64,000 nucleotides of DNA. Source: Oryzomonas sp. (lineage in GTDB: Bacteria > Desulfobacterota > Desulfuromonadia > Geobacterales > Pseudopelobacteraceae). Positions within the stretch are counted from its first letter, which is position 1, and each line of letters opens with the position of its first letter. Location: contig JARLHN010000031.1 of the NCBI GenBank assembly GCA_031292255.1, positions 1 through 64,000 on the forward strand, in the 5' to 3' direction. Positions 25,285-36,400 of the stretch are shown here, in pieces. The notes under the pieces are model-generated. The model was not told the origin of the DNA. It made no database searches and worked only from the letters and a program-made list of their open reading frames with translations. Made by a program: the position numbers and the translations under genes.

Positions 25285-26321
25285 TCCATCCCCAGCATCA
25301 GGCAGTTCAATCCGCTGCCTATTCCAAGAAACGCCACCTTGTCGCCCGCCTCCAGGATGCCCCGTTCGTCGGCAATGGCAGCGGTCAGCGGCAGGGACAC
25401 GGTGCCCATGTTGCCCAGATATTCATACGTGGTGAAGTCTTTTTCCGCAGGAATGTCGAGCGACTTGAGGATTGCGCTTTGATGGGCGGAACCGACCTGA
25501 TGACAGACCACCTGGTCAACATCCTCGGTTTTCCAGCCGACCTGCGGGAGGAACGCTTCCCAGGTGCGCCGGCCCAGTTCGACGCCGTAATTCATGACAT
25601 TGACACCGTCCGTCGACATGGTCTGCGTGTAGCCCCCTTTGCCGTCCGAGATGACACCCCACAGGCAGAGCCGATGGTGTTCCGGGGCGGTCTGGGTAAT
25701 GCCGCCCAAAAGCTGCCTGCGCGTGGCGCCCGAGAAGGAACCGTCGGTCAGCAGAATTGCCGCGGCGCCGGAACCGCCGGTCAGGGTCGCCAGCGAAGCG
25801 GCAAAATGCTGCATCGTCCGTTCCTCCAGCATCCGGGCAATCATGATGTCGTTGATCTCGCGGGCGCTCTCGCAGGAGACCACCAGCCCTGCCTTGATCT
25901 GCCCCAGCTCGATCCGGTTGGCCACGTCGAGAATACCGTTCAATACGCCGAGGCAGGCGTTGGAAAGATCAAACACGGCGGTATTGCCGCCGATGCCGAG
26001 TCCGGCTGCCACGCGGCAGGCGGTGGCCGGTTCGAACTGCTCACGGCAGACACCGGCATAGATCAGTGCCCCGATATCGTCAGCAGAAACCCCGGAGGAA
26101 AGCATCACTTTCCGGGCAGCGGCAATGGCGCCAAGGGAAAGCGGATAACCGGGCTCCCACCAGCGGCGCTCCTTGATGCCGGTCAACGCCTGCAACTGTC
26201 CGGGTGCGATGCGCAGATAGCGGTACAGAGACTCCAGGCGGGTCTCCAGTTCTGCCGTGGTGACAACGACCGGTGCCAGTTCGTAGCCGAGCGCCTCGAT
26301 GGTGACTTTTCGGTACTTCAT
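25278..26321 (-). CDS. oleA: OleA-type thiolase: head-to-head acyl condensation
   Basis: 347 residues, KAS III/thiolase fold. It condenses two activated fatty acyl chains without decarboxylation first, giving a 2-alkyl-3-ketoacid. The catalytic Cys is C123 in LSNACLGVLNG, His is H274 in VVCHQVGSAHQ and Asn is N304 in YLGNMGTVS. The second-channel glutamate typical of OleA, 26 residues before the Cys, is present as E97 (REQFEP), which separates it from FabH. The start at 26321 is chosen because the frame further up runs into a repeat element and has no homology. It is separated from the PfaC-type gene by that repeat. Confidence 0.93.
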   Translation of the reverse strand: MKYRKVTIEALGYELAPVVVTTAELETRLESLYRYLRIAPGQLQALTGIKERRWWEPGYPLSLGAIAAARKVMLSSGVSADDIGALIYAGVCREQFEPATACRVAAGLGIGGNTAVFDLSNACLGVLNGILDVANRIELGQIKAGLVVSCESAREINDIMIARMLEERTMQHFAASLATLTGGSGAAAILLTDGSFSGATRRQLLGGITQTAPEHHRLCLWGVISDGKGGYTQTMSTDGVNVMNYGVELGRRTWEAFLPQVGWKTEDVDQVVCHQVGSAHQSAILKSLDIPAEKDFTTYEYLGNMGTVSLPLTAAIADERGILEAGDKVAFLGIGSGLNCLMLGMEW

Positions 26322-26350
26322 GTCAACAACTCCATTTAGACTCTTGCAAA

Positions 26351-26466
26351 TTGACTCCCCCTCCCTTGACGGGAGGGGGTAGGGGGGTGGGTGAAGCTGC
26401 AACACGCCGATATCTCGGCAAACTTCCCCCCCACCCTAACCCTCCCCCGCAAGGGGGGAGGGGATT
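26351..26466. repeat. Palindromic C/G-rich repeat between pfaC and oleA
   Basis: Two hairpins, CCCCTCCCTTGACGGGAGGGG on the left and CCTCCCCCGCAAGGGGGAGG on the right, enclose GGTGGGTGAAGC and CTTCCCCCCCACC arms. The same element occurs in opposite orientation at 49891-50007. The flanks also form an inverted pair, GACTCTTGCAAA (26339-26350) and TTTGCAAGAGTC (26476-26487), the latter inside the last codons of pfaC. It interrupts the operon with strong secondary structure. Confidence 0.85.
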
Positions 26467-26468
26467 TT

Positions 26469-29400
26469 CTAGACTTTTGCAAGAGTCTCCATTGTAATGG
26501 TAAAATCATTCATCTGATAAATCGTCTTTCCATCCACGGACAGGAAACCATCCGCGGTCATAATCCGTTTCCGATCATCCACGGCGGTAATCCAGGCGGA
26601 AACAGTTACCCGGCTGTTGGTCGGCACAACCTGGCCGCGATAAAGCCAGCGGTGTTTCCGCTCACGCGCCACGGCCGATACGGCCGCTCCATTCTGCCAT
26701 CCCCAGCGTTTCACGGCCGCAAACTTCATCAGCTGGATGAACGATTCCAGTCCCAACGAGCCGGGCGTTACCGGGTCCTCGTAAAAGTGCGCCTTGAAGA
26801 ACCATTCATCCGGATCCACATCCTTGATGCCACGGATGTACCCGAGTCCGTTCGGGCCGCCATCGGGAACGAACAGTTCGATACGATCGATCATGGCCAG
26901 CTTTTTATCCGGGAACGGAGCACTGTCCGGATAGGGGAGGGCGCTGCCCCGCCCGGTCTCATCCGTTGTCGGCAGATACGGCTGGGCGTCACGGATGCCG
27001 ACCTGATTGGCCAGCGCCTCTTTGGCAAAGAACCCGAACATGGTTTCGCCTTCGTAGAGAACACCGTGTTGGTCGGCAACGCTGAAGCCGAACTCCTGGA
27101 TGATCATGCCGCCGCTGGTGGCAACCTTGGTCATGGTGGCGCAACAGGTCAGCATGCCGGTGTCCGGCGCCACGGCACGGTGCTGCACGGCGGTGCCACC
27201 CAGGTTGCGGAAGGAGATATCGTTCGGGGTGGTCAGCGCCGAACCCACATACGCGGCCAGCCAGCCGCACGGCTGCAACGCCGCTTCCAAAAGGACGCAA
27301 AACGGCATGCGCGGCTGGCGTTCGGCGGCAAAGAACCAGGCATCGGCCGGCAGATCATACTGGGCTTCAACCATGGCGCCGGCGGTCATCTGCCACGGTT
27401 CGCCGCGCACGGCGGTGACGCGGTCCATGAACTGGAACGGTGGCCCCGGCAGGCGGGCAATCTTGCGTTCAGCGTCGAACACGCGGTAACGGTCGCCGAA
27501 TCCTTCGGACGGGTTGCCGTTACTGTAGGCCATGATCTGTTCTTTTGTATAGATGGCGGGTTTTATCCCGCCCTGATCGTCCGTCGGCAGTCGGGACGCG
27601 GAAGCGGACCAGAGCGCCCGAAGCTGTTCCAAGGTCGTTCCGGTCAGGCGGGCCGACATGCCGGTGATCTCGACAATCGGCTTGCCGTCGGCGTACATCA
27701 GGGCATCCACGATCACGTACGGCTCCGGACGGTAGCCGATTTCACGGATCGTGACCTCATAGGTAACGACTTTGGTGCTTTCCAACACCTGACCGCGACA
27801 GCAGAGTTTGCTGGCCACGCCCGGCACCGGTTCCCAGACGGAACCCCCCGATTCAGCCACCCACCCCAGCCGCAGCAGGTAGATGCGGAGTGTGTGCATG
27901 CAGCACTCGTACATCAGGGTGCCCGGCATGACCCGGTCATCGACGAAGTGGCAGGTGATGAACCAGTCCTCCGGGTGGATGTCCGCTTCGGCCCTGATAA
28001 TGCCGATGCCGCAGCGTCCCCCGGCCGGATCGATTTCGATGACGCGATGGACGAGGCGCATCCTGCCGCCCGGAATCGTCAGCGGTCGGGACAGTGCCAG
28101 CCCGGTGAACAACGGCCCGAAACAACCGGCCAGATCGCCGTCGCGCAGTTTGTCGAGCTGTGCCGCATCGTACCCTTCACGCGCCGGAGGCACCAGATTC
28201 TGCCAGTCGGTCGGGCGGATGCCGACCGTGGGGCGCAGATCCAGCGCGGGACGGACAATGCCCTTGCCGGCGTCCAGTTCCTGCTGGCTGAAGAACCCGG
28301 CGCAGCCGTCGCGCATGGACAAAAGCGGCCAGCCATTCACCGTGGCCTCGAAGAAGAAGCGGAACAGCCAGGTGTCCCCCTGACGGAAGAACCGCTCGAT
28401 GCGGATGTCGTAATGGATTGTTTCGCCCGGTCCGGGCAGGCCGCGGTGGAAGGTGACCACGGCGTCGAGCAGTCGGTAGACCGCCACTCCACGGGTAATG
28501 AAATCGATGCCGAGATACCCGGAAAGGAACAGGTCGGCCTGACCGGCTTCCACGGCAATACAGGTGGGGATACGGCCACCGTCCAGATACCAGGCGCCCG
28601 GATGGATGTCATGTTCCGTTACGACCCTGCCGTGGGTCATGGAGCGTGGTTCACCCTCGACGCTCATGATCCGGTCCACCAGCATGAGCGGTTCATCCGG
28701 CAGCCGGACACGGGTAGGGAAGCCGTCCACCTCGGCGAATTCGCGGCCAAGCATCCGGCCGACCGAACCGCGGGCGAATTCGAAGCACAAGTCGCGGTTG
28801 AAGGCAACGTTCTTGCCGGCCGATATTTCTCCTCCATCAACACGGGCAGGCATTCCCTGAGCTGGGTGGAATGGAGCGGCGTCCATGGGTGCATCATCCC
28901 CAAGCGCCTGCAGCAGCGACATTTCCAGGGCAAGAGCCTGCGCCATCGAACGGGTCACCGTCTCGCCGGCGGCAAGGAACGCCGCATGGGCTTCCGTATA
29001 GCTCTTCCTGGACCGGGCCAGTTCATGTATCAGCGAATCGGCGGCGTTATCATGGGGAATCGGAACAGTCGGCATGGCGGCCGCAAAAACCTGTGACTCC
29101 GCAGACATATCCGGCACGGCTGCCCGTTTGTTCGCCTGAGCCGCAGGCGGCTGGGGCGGCTGAAATGGCGCGCCTCCGAGAGCGACACGTACCGTTTTCG
29201 AGGCGTTTGGGACGGTAGCGCTGCCGCGTGGCACATCAAAGAACAACGACAGGTCAACCGGCACCCGCTCGGCGATCAGGTTTGCCATCATCCTCAGTAC
29301 GACGGATACGGGATCCTGTCCGGCAAAACAGGCGGAGCGGGCCAGGTGCGGCCGCTTACCGAGGATACGGCCGATCATGCGGCTGCATGATGCACCAGGC

Positions 29401-32400
29401 CCCATTTCCAGAAACAGCCGGACACCGTCGCGATACGCCGACTCGATCACCCGAGGATAGTCGATGCCGTGCAGGGCCTGGCCGAGGATCGAGGTGGCGG
29501 CACTTTCTCGGGTGAGTTCGTAGGAATCACCCTTGACGCCGCTGTAATAGACCACGCCTGCCGGTGCCTGCGTAGGGTAGAGATGCAGATCGTGGTACGG
29601 GGCCGCCACCTGCCGCGCCACCTCGCAATGCACCGTGGTTACGCCGGCTAGCGGAAAAAACCGGCTGCCGAGCGTCGCCACCAGCCGGGACAGCTCATCG
29701 GCATCGCCGCCGACAACACATTCATCGGGAGTGTTGACGATCAGAAGATAGGTACGGGGGAACTCCGGTAGCGCCGCCCGGACCGCCTGCTCCGGGGCCG
29801 CGACGACTCCGAGGCTCCAGTTCACGGTCGCGCCTTCTTCCAGACCCCAGGCCCGCTTGGCCGCGCGGCACTCGCCGGCCAGATCGTCGGTAAACAGGGT
29901 CGAGTCCTTCATGCGGCCATACATGGCGTCCCGGTCGCGCCACGCCCGCTGGGAAAAGAGCCCCGCCGACTCACCAAGGCTGTAGCCGATGACAGCGGCA
30001 GGGTGGATGCCGAAGCACCGCACCAGGTCGCTGACGGCGCAGCCGGTGGCCACCTGGCCGAAAATCACGGCCCGATGATCGTCATTGATCCGGGATGATG
30101 GCGCACCGTTCCAGAACAACTCCGGCTGGAACTGCGCCCGTAGAAGAAGATTTTCAGCGTCCTGCCGGCGCAAAATATCCGGCCAGCGGCTGAACAGTTC
30201 CATCCCCATGCCGGCATAGTGGTTGCCGGAACCGGGAAAGACAAAGGCTATCTTACCCGTTATTCCGAGGGGCTCCGATGAATGGAAGAGCCGGTCGCGC
30301 AGAGCCGGCGGAATGGCGGGAACAGTGCCGTCATTGTTCAAGATGGAGCGGCCGAGATCAATCAACGCAGCCAACTCGACACGGTCCCGGGCGACCATGG
30401 CCATGGCGCGCGCCGTGCCGGCAGCTGCCGCGAAGTTTGGATACCAGGCGGCTGCAAGATCGTAGATGGCGGCGGAAGACCGCAGCACCTTATCCTCAAG
30501 CAGGCCTAACTGCGCCAGAAGCTCGGCGGTCGTATCTCCGGCAACGGCGAACAGCGCTTCAGACCCTGCTCCGAGCGGAGCGTTTCGGTTCGTTTCAGCG
30601 TCGGACGGGGCGCGGTCCCACCCTTCCAGGACCACATGGCTGCACGAACCGTCGATACCTCGGACACTGACCCCGGCACGGCGCGGACCATCGTCCCGGT
30701 TGCGAAGCCAGTAGCGGGAGGATCGGGGAAAATAAAGGGGGGACTGTTCCGGGAGAACCGGAGCGGCTGATGCCAGCCCCCGGCAGCCGGGAATGATTTC
30801 ATGGTACAGGGCAAGACAGCCGCGCACCAGCGACGCAAGGCCGGAAGCCGAACTGCTGTGGCCGATGTCGCCCTTGACGCTGCTGACGGCGCATGAACGG
30901 GCCGACGATGCATCGGAAGCAAACCAGGATGCCAGGGCGGCTGCTTCGCCGGAGTCATCTTCCGGAGTGCCGTCGGCGCTCGCTTCAACGAAGCCGATGG
31001 ATTCCCGGGGGACTCCTGCATCCGCATAGGCTCTGTCGAGGGCTAGGCGATAGGTTTCACCCCCGGAAGCCGCCGGGTCACCGCTTGCGGAGCCGATGCC
31101 TCGAATAACGGCATAAATCCGGTCGCCATCACGCTCGGCATCCTCCAGCCGCTTGAGTACGACGGCACAGGCGCCTTCGCCGATCACGGCTCCATCGGCC
31201 GCGGTGTCAAACGGTATGCCGGTTCCCGAGCGGGAATAGGGTTGCACGGCATGCCGACCGAGAACGGCCCTCAGGTCGCCGGCCAGATCCACGGCACCCA
31301 CCAGCGCCTGGTCCAGTTCACGGTTCTGAAGCTGGCGGATGGCCACCTCCAGCGCCCTGACGCCGGAATTTTCCTCACTGGAGATCGTAAAACTCGGCCC
31401 GCCGATGCGAAATTCGCGGGCAATCCTGCTGGCAACGACGCTTCCGAGCGCGCCCATGGTGCGGTTGGCGGTCAGGGCCGGCCCGGCGGCGGCCCGAAGC
31501 CGGGACGTCCATTCCGTCAGCTCTTCCGGCGTCAGCTCCCGTCCCAGTTCCAAAGCCCAGCGGGATGCCTGTCCGGGCAGAGCCCAACGCAGGCTGAAGT
31601 TGGTGCTGTTCAGGTCAAGGGCGATGCCGATAAAGACGCCGGTAGAGGCGTTATCGTCCCGGTCGCACCCCGCATGGTGCAACGCATCTGCCGCCGTTTG
31701 CAGCATGAGCAGTTGTTGCGGAAGCATCTCCTCGATCTCGCGGGGCGGAATACGGAAGCGGTTGGCCGGCAGCGCCACCTCATCCATGGTAAAACCGGCG
31801 AACGGCGTCGCATCCAAACCTTCCGCGCGGAACCATTTGCTCTCGGATGCTCCATGCCACGCCTTTGGCGGAGTCGGGACTGCTGAGTCATCGCCGCCCA
31901 GTACCCGCTCCTGAAACGCCACAAGCGATTGCCACCGGCCGAAACGGGCATCCATGCCGACTATGGCGACGGCGTTGCCTGCTGTCTCCAAAACCTGAGA
32001 CTTTGTGTCGGCCGCACCCTCTTGAAGGAGAGGGGGCATGGCGGCCGATGAGGAGTGCGGCAGCCATTCCTCTATCAACAGATGTGCGTTGATGCCGCCG
32101 AAACCAAAGGCGCTGACGGCGGCACGCCGGGGAATGCCGCCGCCCCGTCGCTGCCAGGAGGTTGGTGATGTCAGGACGCGAAACGGGCTGTTGTCCAGTT
32201 CCATGCCGGACTGGGGCGTGCTGAAATTGGCCGTGGGGGGGAATGTTTCGTTCTGCATGGCCAGCAGCACCTTGGTCAGGGCTGCGCCGCCCGCGGCGGT
32301 CAGCAGATGGCCGATGTTGGACTTGACGGAACCGATGACACAGCGCGCGTCGTCCCGGCCGACGCCGGACCAGAGCTGTTTGAGACTGGCGACCTCAACC

Positions 32401-33407
32401 GCGTCGCCGATCGGGGTGCCGGTGGCGTGGCATTCTATCAGATCGACATCGCCCGGCAGCCAGCCGGCCCGCCGGTAGGCGGCACGCATGGCGCGCAGTT
32501 GCCCCTCCTGCATGGGAGCCAGCAGACTGCCGCCGACGTCGTTGGCCAGGCCGACCCCCCTGATAACACCGTAAATCCGGTCACCATGTGCCACGGCGTC
32601 TTCAGTCCGCTTGAGCAGGAACAGACCGGCACCTTCGCCGACGACAAGGCCGTCGCCGGATGCGTCGAAAGGGGAACAGACGCCCCGTTTCGAAAGGGCG
32701 CGCAGCTGGGAGAACCCCATCTGGGTAAAGAGCGGATCGGGGCGCGAAACGCCTCCGGACAGCATGGCATCGGCTCTGCCGGACAGCAGTTCGTCCATTG
32801 CCAGTTTCAGGGCATACAGCGATGAGGCACAGGCAGCATCGAGTGTATAGCCGCCGCCACCCAAGCCGAGAGCCCGGGCCAGGATGCCGGCGGGCAGACC
32901 GGTGGGAAAGCGGTTGAGCGGCGAACAGGGAGAGGGGGCTGAGGCAGATCCGAGCAACCGTTCTTCGAAGGTACGCCCCAGCCAGTTGTGGGTCAGGACG
33001 GCGGAGGTTTCGCTCGGCAGCGCCAGGTTGCCGATGATGATCCCAACGCGGGAGCGGTCCAGCGGTGCGGTGACGCCATCATCAAAGGCACGTTTCCCGG
33101 CATGGATCAGAAGGTGAAAGAGGGGATCGAGCCTATCCAGCAGCGCCGGATCGATGGCAATATCCGGAAGGGTTGACGCCGACGGGAGCGGGTCGATGAA
33201 GCAGCCGCGGCGGGAATAGACGCAATCGGCTTTGCCCGGTTCCGGATCGAATACGGAGTCGGCCGGAACCATCCAGCGGCCATCGGGAACCTCGCGAAAG
33301 GCGCTGCGGCAACTCCTGATGTTGTCCCAGAAAGCCGCCAGGTCGGGCGCATCGGGGAATATGCCGCCGATGCCGACAATGGCTACGGTAGAACGGTAAT
33401 CAGCCAT
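26469..33407 (-). CDS. pfaC: PfaC-type polyunsaturated lipid synthase (KS-CLF-AT-DH-DH)
   Basis: About 2312 residues. Domains in order: an active ketosynthase (about 1-450; Cys193 in LDAACASSLYAL, His in ECHATGTPIGD); a second KS fold (about 490-950) whose Cys is replaced (ISSEENSG), a chain-length-factor type; an acyltransferase (about 1080-1400; FPGSGNHYAGM, GYSLGESAGL); and two FabA-type dehydratase regions (about 1570-2312), with repeated hot-dog motifs such as CHFVDDRVMPGTLMYE and AHFYEDPVTPGSLGLE. This KS-CLF-AT-DH-DH order matches Pfa3 of myxobacterial PUFA synthases, but the C-terminal acylglycerolphosphate acyltransferase of those is absent. The ATG at 33407 overlaps the pfaA stop (TGATG). 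Confidence 0.93.
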   Translation of the reverse strand: MADYRSTVAIVGIGGIFPDAPDLAAFWDNIRSCRSAFREVPDGRWMVPADSVFDPEPGKADCVYSRRGCFIDPLPSASTLPDIAIDPALLDRLDPLFHLLIHAGKRAFDDGVTAPLDRSRVGIIIGNLALPSETSAVLTHNWLGRTFEERLLGSASAPSPCSPLNRFPTGLPAGILARALGLGGGGYTLDAACASSLYALKLAMDELLSGRADAMLSGGVSRPDPLFTQMGFSQLRALSKRGVCSPFDASGDGLVVGEGAGLFLLKRTEDAVAHGDRIYGVIRGVGLANDVGGSLLAPMQEGQLRAMRAAYRRAGWLPGDVDLIECHATGTPIGDAVEVASLKQLWSGVGRDDARCVIGSVKSNIGHLLTAAGGAALTKVLLAMQNETFPPTANFSTPQSGMELDNSPFRVLTSPTSWQRRGGGIPRRAAVSAFGFGGINAHLLIEEWLPHSSSAAMPPLLQEGAADTKSQVLETAGNAVAIVGMDARFGRWQSLVAFQERVLGGDDSAVPTPPKAWHGASESKWFRAEGLDATPFAGFTMDEVALPANRFRIPPREIEEMLPQQLLMLQTAADALHHAGCDRDDNASTGVFIGIALDLNSTNFSLRWALPGQASRWALELGRELTPEELTEWTSRLRAAAGPALTANRTMGALGSVVASRIAREFRIGGPSFTISSEENSGVRALEVAIRQLQNRELDQALVGAVDLAGDLRAVLGRHAVQPYSRSGTGIPFDTAADGAVIGEGACAVVLKRLEDAERDGDRIYAVIRGIGSASGDPAASGGETYRLALDRAYADAGVPRESIGFVEASADGTPEDDSGEAAALASWFASDASSARSCAVSSVKGDIGHSSSASGLASLVRGCLALYHEIIPGCRGLASAAPVLPEQSPLYFPRSSRYWLRNRDDGPRRAGVSVRGIDGSCSHVVLEGWDRAPSDAETNRNAPLGAGSEALFAVAGDTTAELLAQLGLLEDKVLRSSAAIYDLAAAWYPNFAAAAGTARAMAMVARDRVELAALIDLGRSILNNDGTVPAIPPALRDRLFHSSEPLGITGKIAFVFPGSGNHYAGMGMELFSRWPDILRRQDAENLLLRAQFQPELFWNGAPSSRINDDHRAVIFGQVATGCAVSDLVRCFGIHPAAVIGYSLGESAGLFSQRAWRDRDAMYGRMKDSTLFTDDLAGECRAAKRAWGLEEGATVNWSLGVVAAPEQAVRAALPEFPRTYLLIVNTPDECVVGGDADELSRLVATLGSRFFPLAGVTTVHCEVARQVAAPYHDLHLYPTQAPAGVVYYSGVKGDSYELTRESAATSILGQALHGIDYPRVIESAYRDGVRLFLEMGPGASCSRMIGRILGKRPHLARSACFAGQDPVSVVLRMMANLIAERVPVDLSLFFDVPRGSATVPNASKTVRVALGGAPFQPPQPPAAQANKRAAVPDMSAESQVFAAAMPTVPIPHDNAADSLIHELARSRKSYTEAHAAFLAAGETVTRSMAQALALEMSLLQALGDDAPMDAAPFHPAQGMPARVDGGEISAGKNVAFNRDLCFEFARGSVGRMLGREFAEVDGFPTRVRLPDEPLMLVDRIMSVEGEPRSMTHGRVVTEHDIHPGAWYLDGGRIPTCIAVEAGQADLFLSGYLGIDFITRGVAVYRLLDAVVTFHRGLPGPGETIHYDIRIERFFRQGDTWLFRFFFEATVNGWPLLSMRDGCAGFFSQQELDAGKGIVRPALDLRPTVGIRPTDWQNLVPPAREGYDAAQLDKLRDGDLAGCFGPLFTGLALSRPLTIPGGRMRLVHRVIEIDPAGGRCGIGIIRAEADIHPEDWFITCHFVDDRVMPGTLMYECCMHTLRIYLLRLGWVAESGGSVWEPVPGVASKLCCRGQVLESTKVVTYEVTIREIGYRPEPYVIVDALMYADGKPIVEITGMSARLTGTTLEQLRALWSASASRLPTDDQGGIKPAIYTKEQIMAYSNGNPSEGFGDRYRVFDAERKIARLPGPPFQFMDRVTAVRGEPWQMTAGAMVEAQYDLPADAWFFAAERQPRMPFCVLLEAALQPCGWLAAYVGSALTTPNDISFRNLGGTAVQHRAVAPDTGMLTCCATMTKVATSGGMIIQEFGFSVADQHGVLYEGETMFGFFAKEALANQVGIRDAQPYLPTTDETGRGSALPYPDSAPFPDKKLAMIDRIELFVPDGGPNGLGYIRGIKDVDPDEWFFKAHFYEDPVTPGSLGLESFIQLMKFAAVKRWGWQNGAAVSAVARERKHRWLYRGQVVPTNSRVTVSAWITAVDDRKRIMTADGFLSVDGKTIYQMNDFTITMETLAKV

Positions 33408-36400
33408 CAGGCTACTTCCAACTCTACGCACCCCGGTTGTACCAGTTGATTACGCCGGAAAGCCTTTTGCAGGGAAGGGTCGATGACGCACTCGTAATTT
33501 TCCAGGCGAGCAATCAGTTTGCCGCTGGTCCGGTCAAGAAATTCGATATCGGCGGACGCACCATAACTCCGTTCCGCAGTGACCCTGATCACGATCTGGG
33601 CGCCTTCACGGGGGAAGTTCTCCTGGAACTGGCGATACCTTCCGGCGAACGACGGAAGGGAACCGGAACCGGAGCGTTCGAAACTCCAGAGGATCATCAA
33701 CTGAAAGGCGCAATCCACGACAAGCGGATCGGTCAACCAGGTATTCCGCAGCGGCTGTTTGATCCAGACCCCGGGTTTCGGGGCAGCCTTGGCCAGTGCG
33801 GTAATTCCCTTGGGAGAGCAGCCGCCGACCTGTTCGATCCCTTTCAGGTCCGACCCGTGGAAGAGACGCTCATGGTCGTAGATGGTGTCGTTGCCCGGAG
33901 TATATGGTGAGGTCGGGACATCGACAATGGAGCGAATCCCTTCCGGCAGCTTGGATGCAAGCACGATCTCGGCGCGAACGTGCAGGAAGCTCTGTCCGTC
34001 ACCGGTGCTGCCGGTCAGTTCGACCGGAACGACGAAGAGGGACTCATGTTTTTCGGCGCGGCCGGCCATGATGCGGAGCGTGCAGGTGCATCCCTGATCG
34101 AAGATTACCCCCTTGCAGATGCGCAGGTTGTTGAACCCGTGGAACCGGAAGCCGGGATTGCCGTGCAGGGCGCCGTGAGCCAGCCACTCAACGGCCATGG
34201 CCATGGGAAGAACAGCCTTGCCGTCAATCACGTGGGAACGGATGAAGGGGTAATCCTCAACGGTCAGGTTCAGGTGGAATGCCTCGGTAAGCGGTGTCTC
34301 CGGAGCTGGCGGGGCAATTGCCAGCGAACTGGCGGTTACCCCCGCCAGGGCAATGATTTCAACCGGTTCACGCGTGGCGGCAATCTCACGAACCAGCAGA
34401 TGGCCGCCTTCTTTCATGCCGATCAGACCGATCCCTTCACCGGCAAAGACCTTTTTCAGCGATGGAGTAACCATGCCGCCATCCCATGGTCCCCAGTTTA
34501 TGCTGACGGTCCGGCACGCGGAACGGCGGCGCGACTCGGCCTGGGCCAGCTTGTTGAGCACTTCGTTGGCAACGGCGTAATCAACCTGGCCGCTCCGGCC
34601 AAAGCGGCCCGTCGTGGAAGAAAACAGGGCAATAAAGCGCAGGTCGTCCTGCGTGGTTGCGGCAAGCAATGCCCGTAATCCCTTCACTTTGGTGCCGTAC
34701 ACCAGGGAGAACTGTTCCAGGGATTTATCGCTGATGAGTCGATCGGCCAGAACCCCGGCGCCATGTACGATACCCCGGATGGTACCGAACTCCCGGCGGA
34801 TTTCGGCAAGCAGTGCGAAAACGGCGGCAGCATCACGAATGTCCACGGAGCGGTATATTGCCCGGCCGCCTGCCTGTGCGACTTTCGCCAATGTTTCCTT
34901 GAGTTCCCGGCCGGCGGTGATGGCTCGGTATTGTTCCTCAATCTCCCTGGGGTGGAGTTTTTCAGCGGTGTGCTCAAGGATGGCCCGTTTTATCTGGCTC
35001 TCATTCTCTAACGATGCCAGCCATTCCGGTTCCGCCCGGAGTTCCCGGCTGCGTCCCAATAGGACCAGCAGCGGCTTGTAGGCTGCTGCCAGCGCAACGG
35101 CTGCCGCTGCCGTCACCCCGCGCCCCCCTCCGGTGATTACGACAACATCTCCGGCGTGTAATGGTTCGGCGCCCGTTTGAGGCTGCTCCGGAAGGTCAAT
35201 CGTCTTCAGGGTGGTTCTGCCTGCCGGCGTCAGGCCGACTTCCAGGGGGCCGTCAAGCAAAAGCTCGCTCGCAACCGCTTCGGCCTCTGCCGCATAATCG
35301 GCAAAATGCCATAGATCGATCGCTTTACAAGATACTTCGCCCCATTCATGGGCCGCCGTCTTTGCCAAACCGGCAAGACCGCCGGAGAGCGGGTCGGATA
35401 GAGCGGTATTGGTTCCGCAACCGAAGGAACCGTCCAGGCGGGAAATTGTAGCAAACAAGGCGCCGCCGTTTTCTCCGGACCTGCGCAGGGCAGTGGCAGA
35501 ATTTTTCAGGAGCAAAAAGGCATTTTCGTAAAATTTGTCATCGGTTCCGCCCGAGGGAGCGCAGATCACCAGACCAGCAAGATCGGCCCCGGAGGCGTTC
35601 ATAAACGCGTCCTCGATACGAACCATCAGAATGTTATGCCCGGTAGCACTTAACAGGGCACATAGTTTGGCGGAAAAATCCGAACCGTCATCCGTAATCC
35701 AGATTGTTCCTGTATCCGCCAATGGCAGTTTCTGTGCCGGAGCGGTCAGCGGGACCGGTACGATCGTGCTTCGGTTGACCGTATGGACGGAATTGCCGTT
35801 GTCATCGGATTCGTCGGCAGCGTTTACAGCGTGTGAAGACGCCGGTCCATTCCCGGCCGCCGGAGTGGCGGCACCGGCACTCAGATGGCGGGCAATTTCA
35901 CCCAGCGTATGCAAGGTGCCCAGATGCTCGGGGCCGATGACCGGTGAACCGGGGAGGCGTTCCTGAAGTGCCGACAGGATCTCGACCCGTTTGATGGAAT
36001 CTATGCCGAGATCGGATTCCAACCCCATTTCAATTTCCAGCATCTCCACCGGATAACCGGTTTTCTCGCTGACTACCGCCAGGAGGATTTCAGTAATGTC
36101 GGACAGTGAGGCGGGTGCGACGCCGCTCACCCGGCAGTCAGCCGATATTGGAGCCGAAGCAGCGCCTGCGCCCAGATGGGCGGCAATTTCACCCAGTGTG
36201 TGCAAGGTGCCCAGATGCTCGGGGCCGATGACCGGTGATCCGGGCAGGTGTTCCTGAAGCGCCGACAGGATCTCGACCCGCTTGATTGAGTCGATACCGA
36301 GATCGGATTCCAGCCCCATCTCCATCTCCAGCATCTCCACAGGATAGCCGGTCTTCTCGCCGACTACCGCCAGGAGGATTTCAGTAATGTTGGACAGTGA

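Noticed and set aside
26391-29096. Open frame of about 900 codons on the plus strand opposite the dehydratase end of pfaC
   Set aside because: The minus strand carries unmistakable FabA-type dehydratase motifs; the plus-strand translation has shadow composition and starts in the repeat element.
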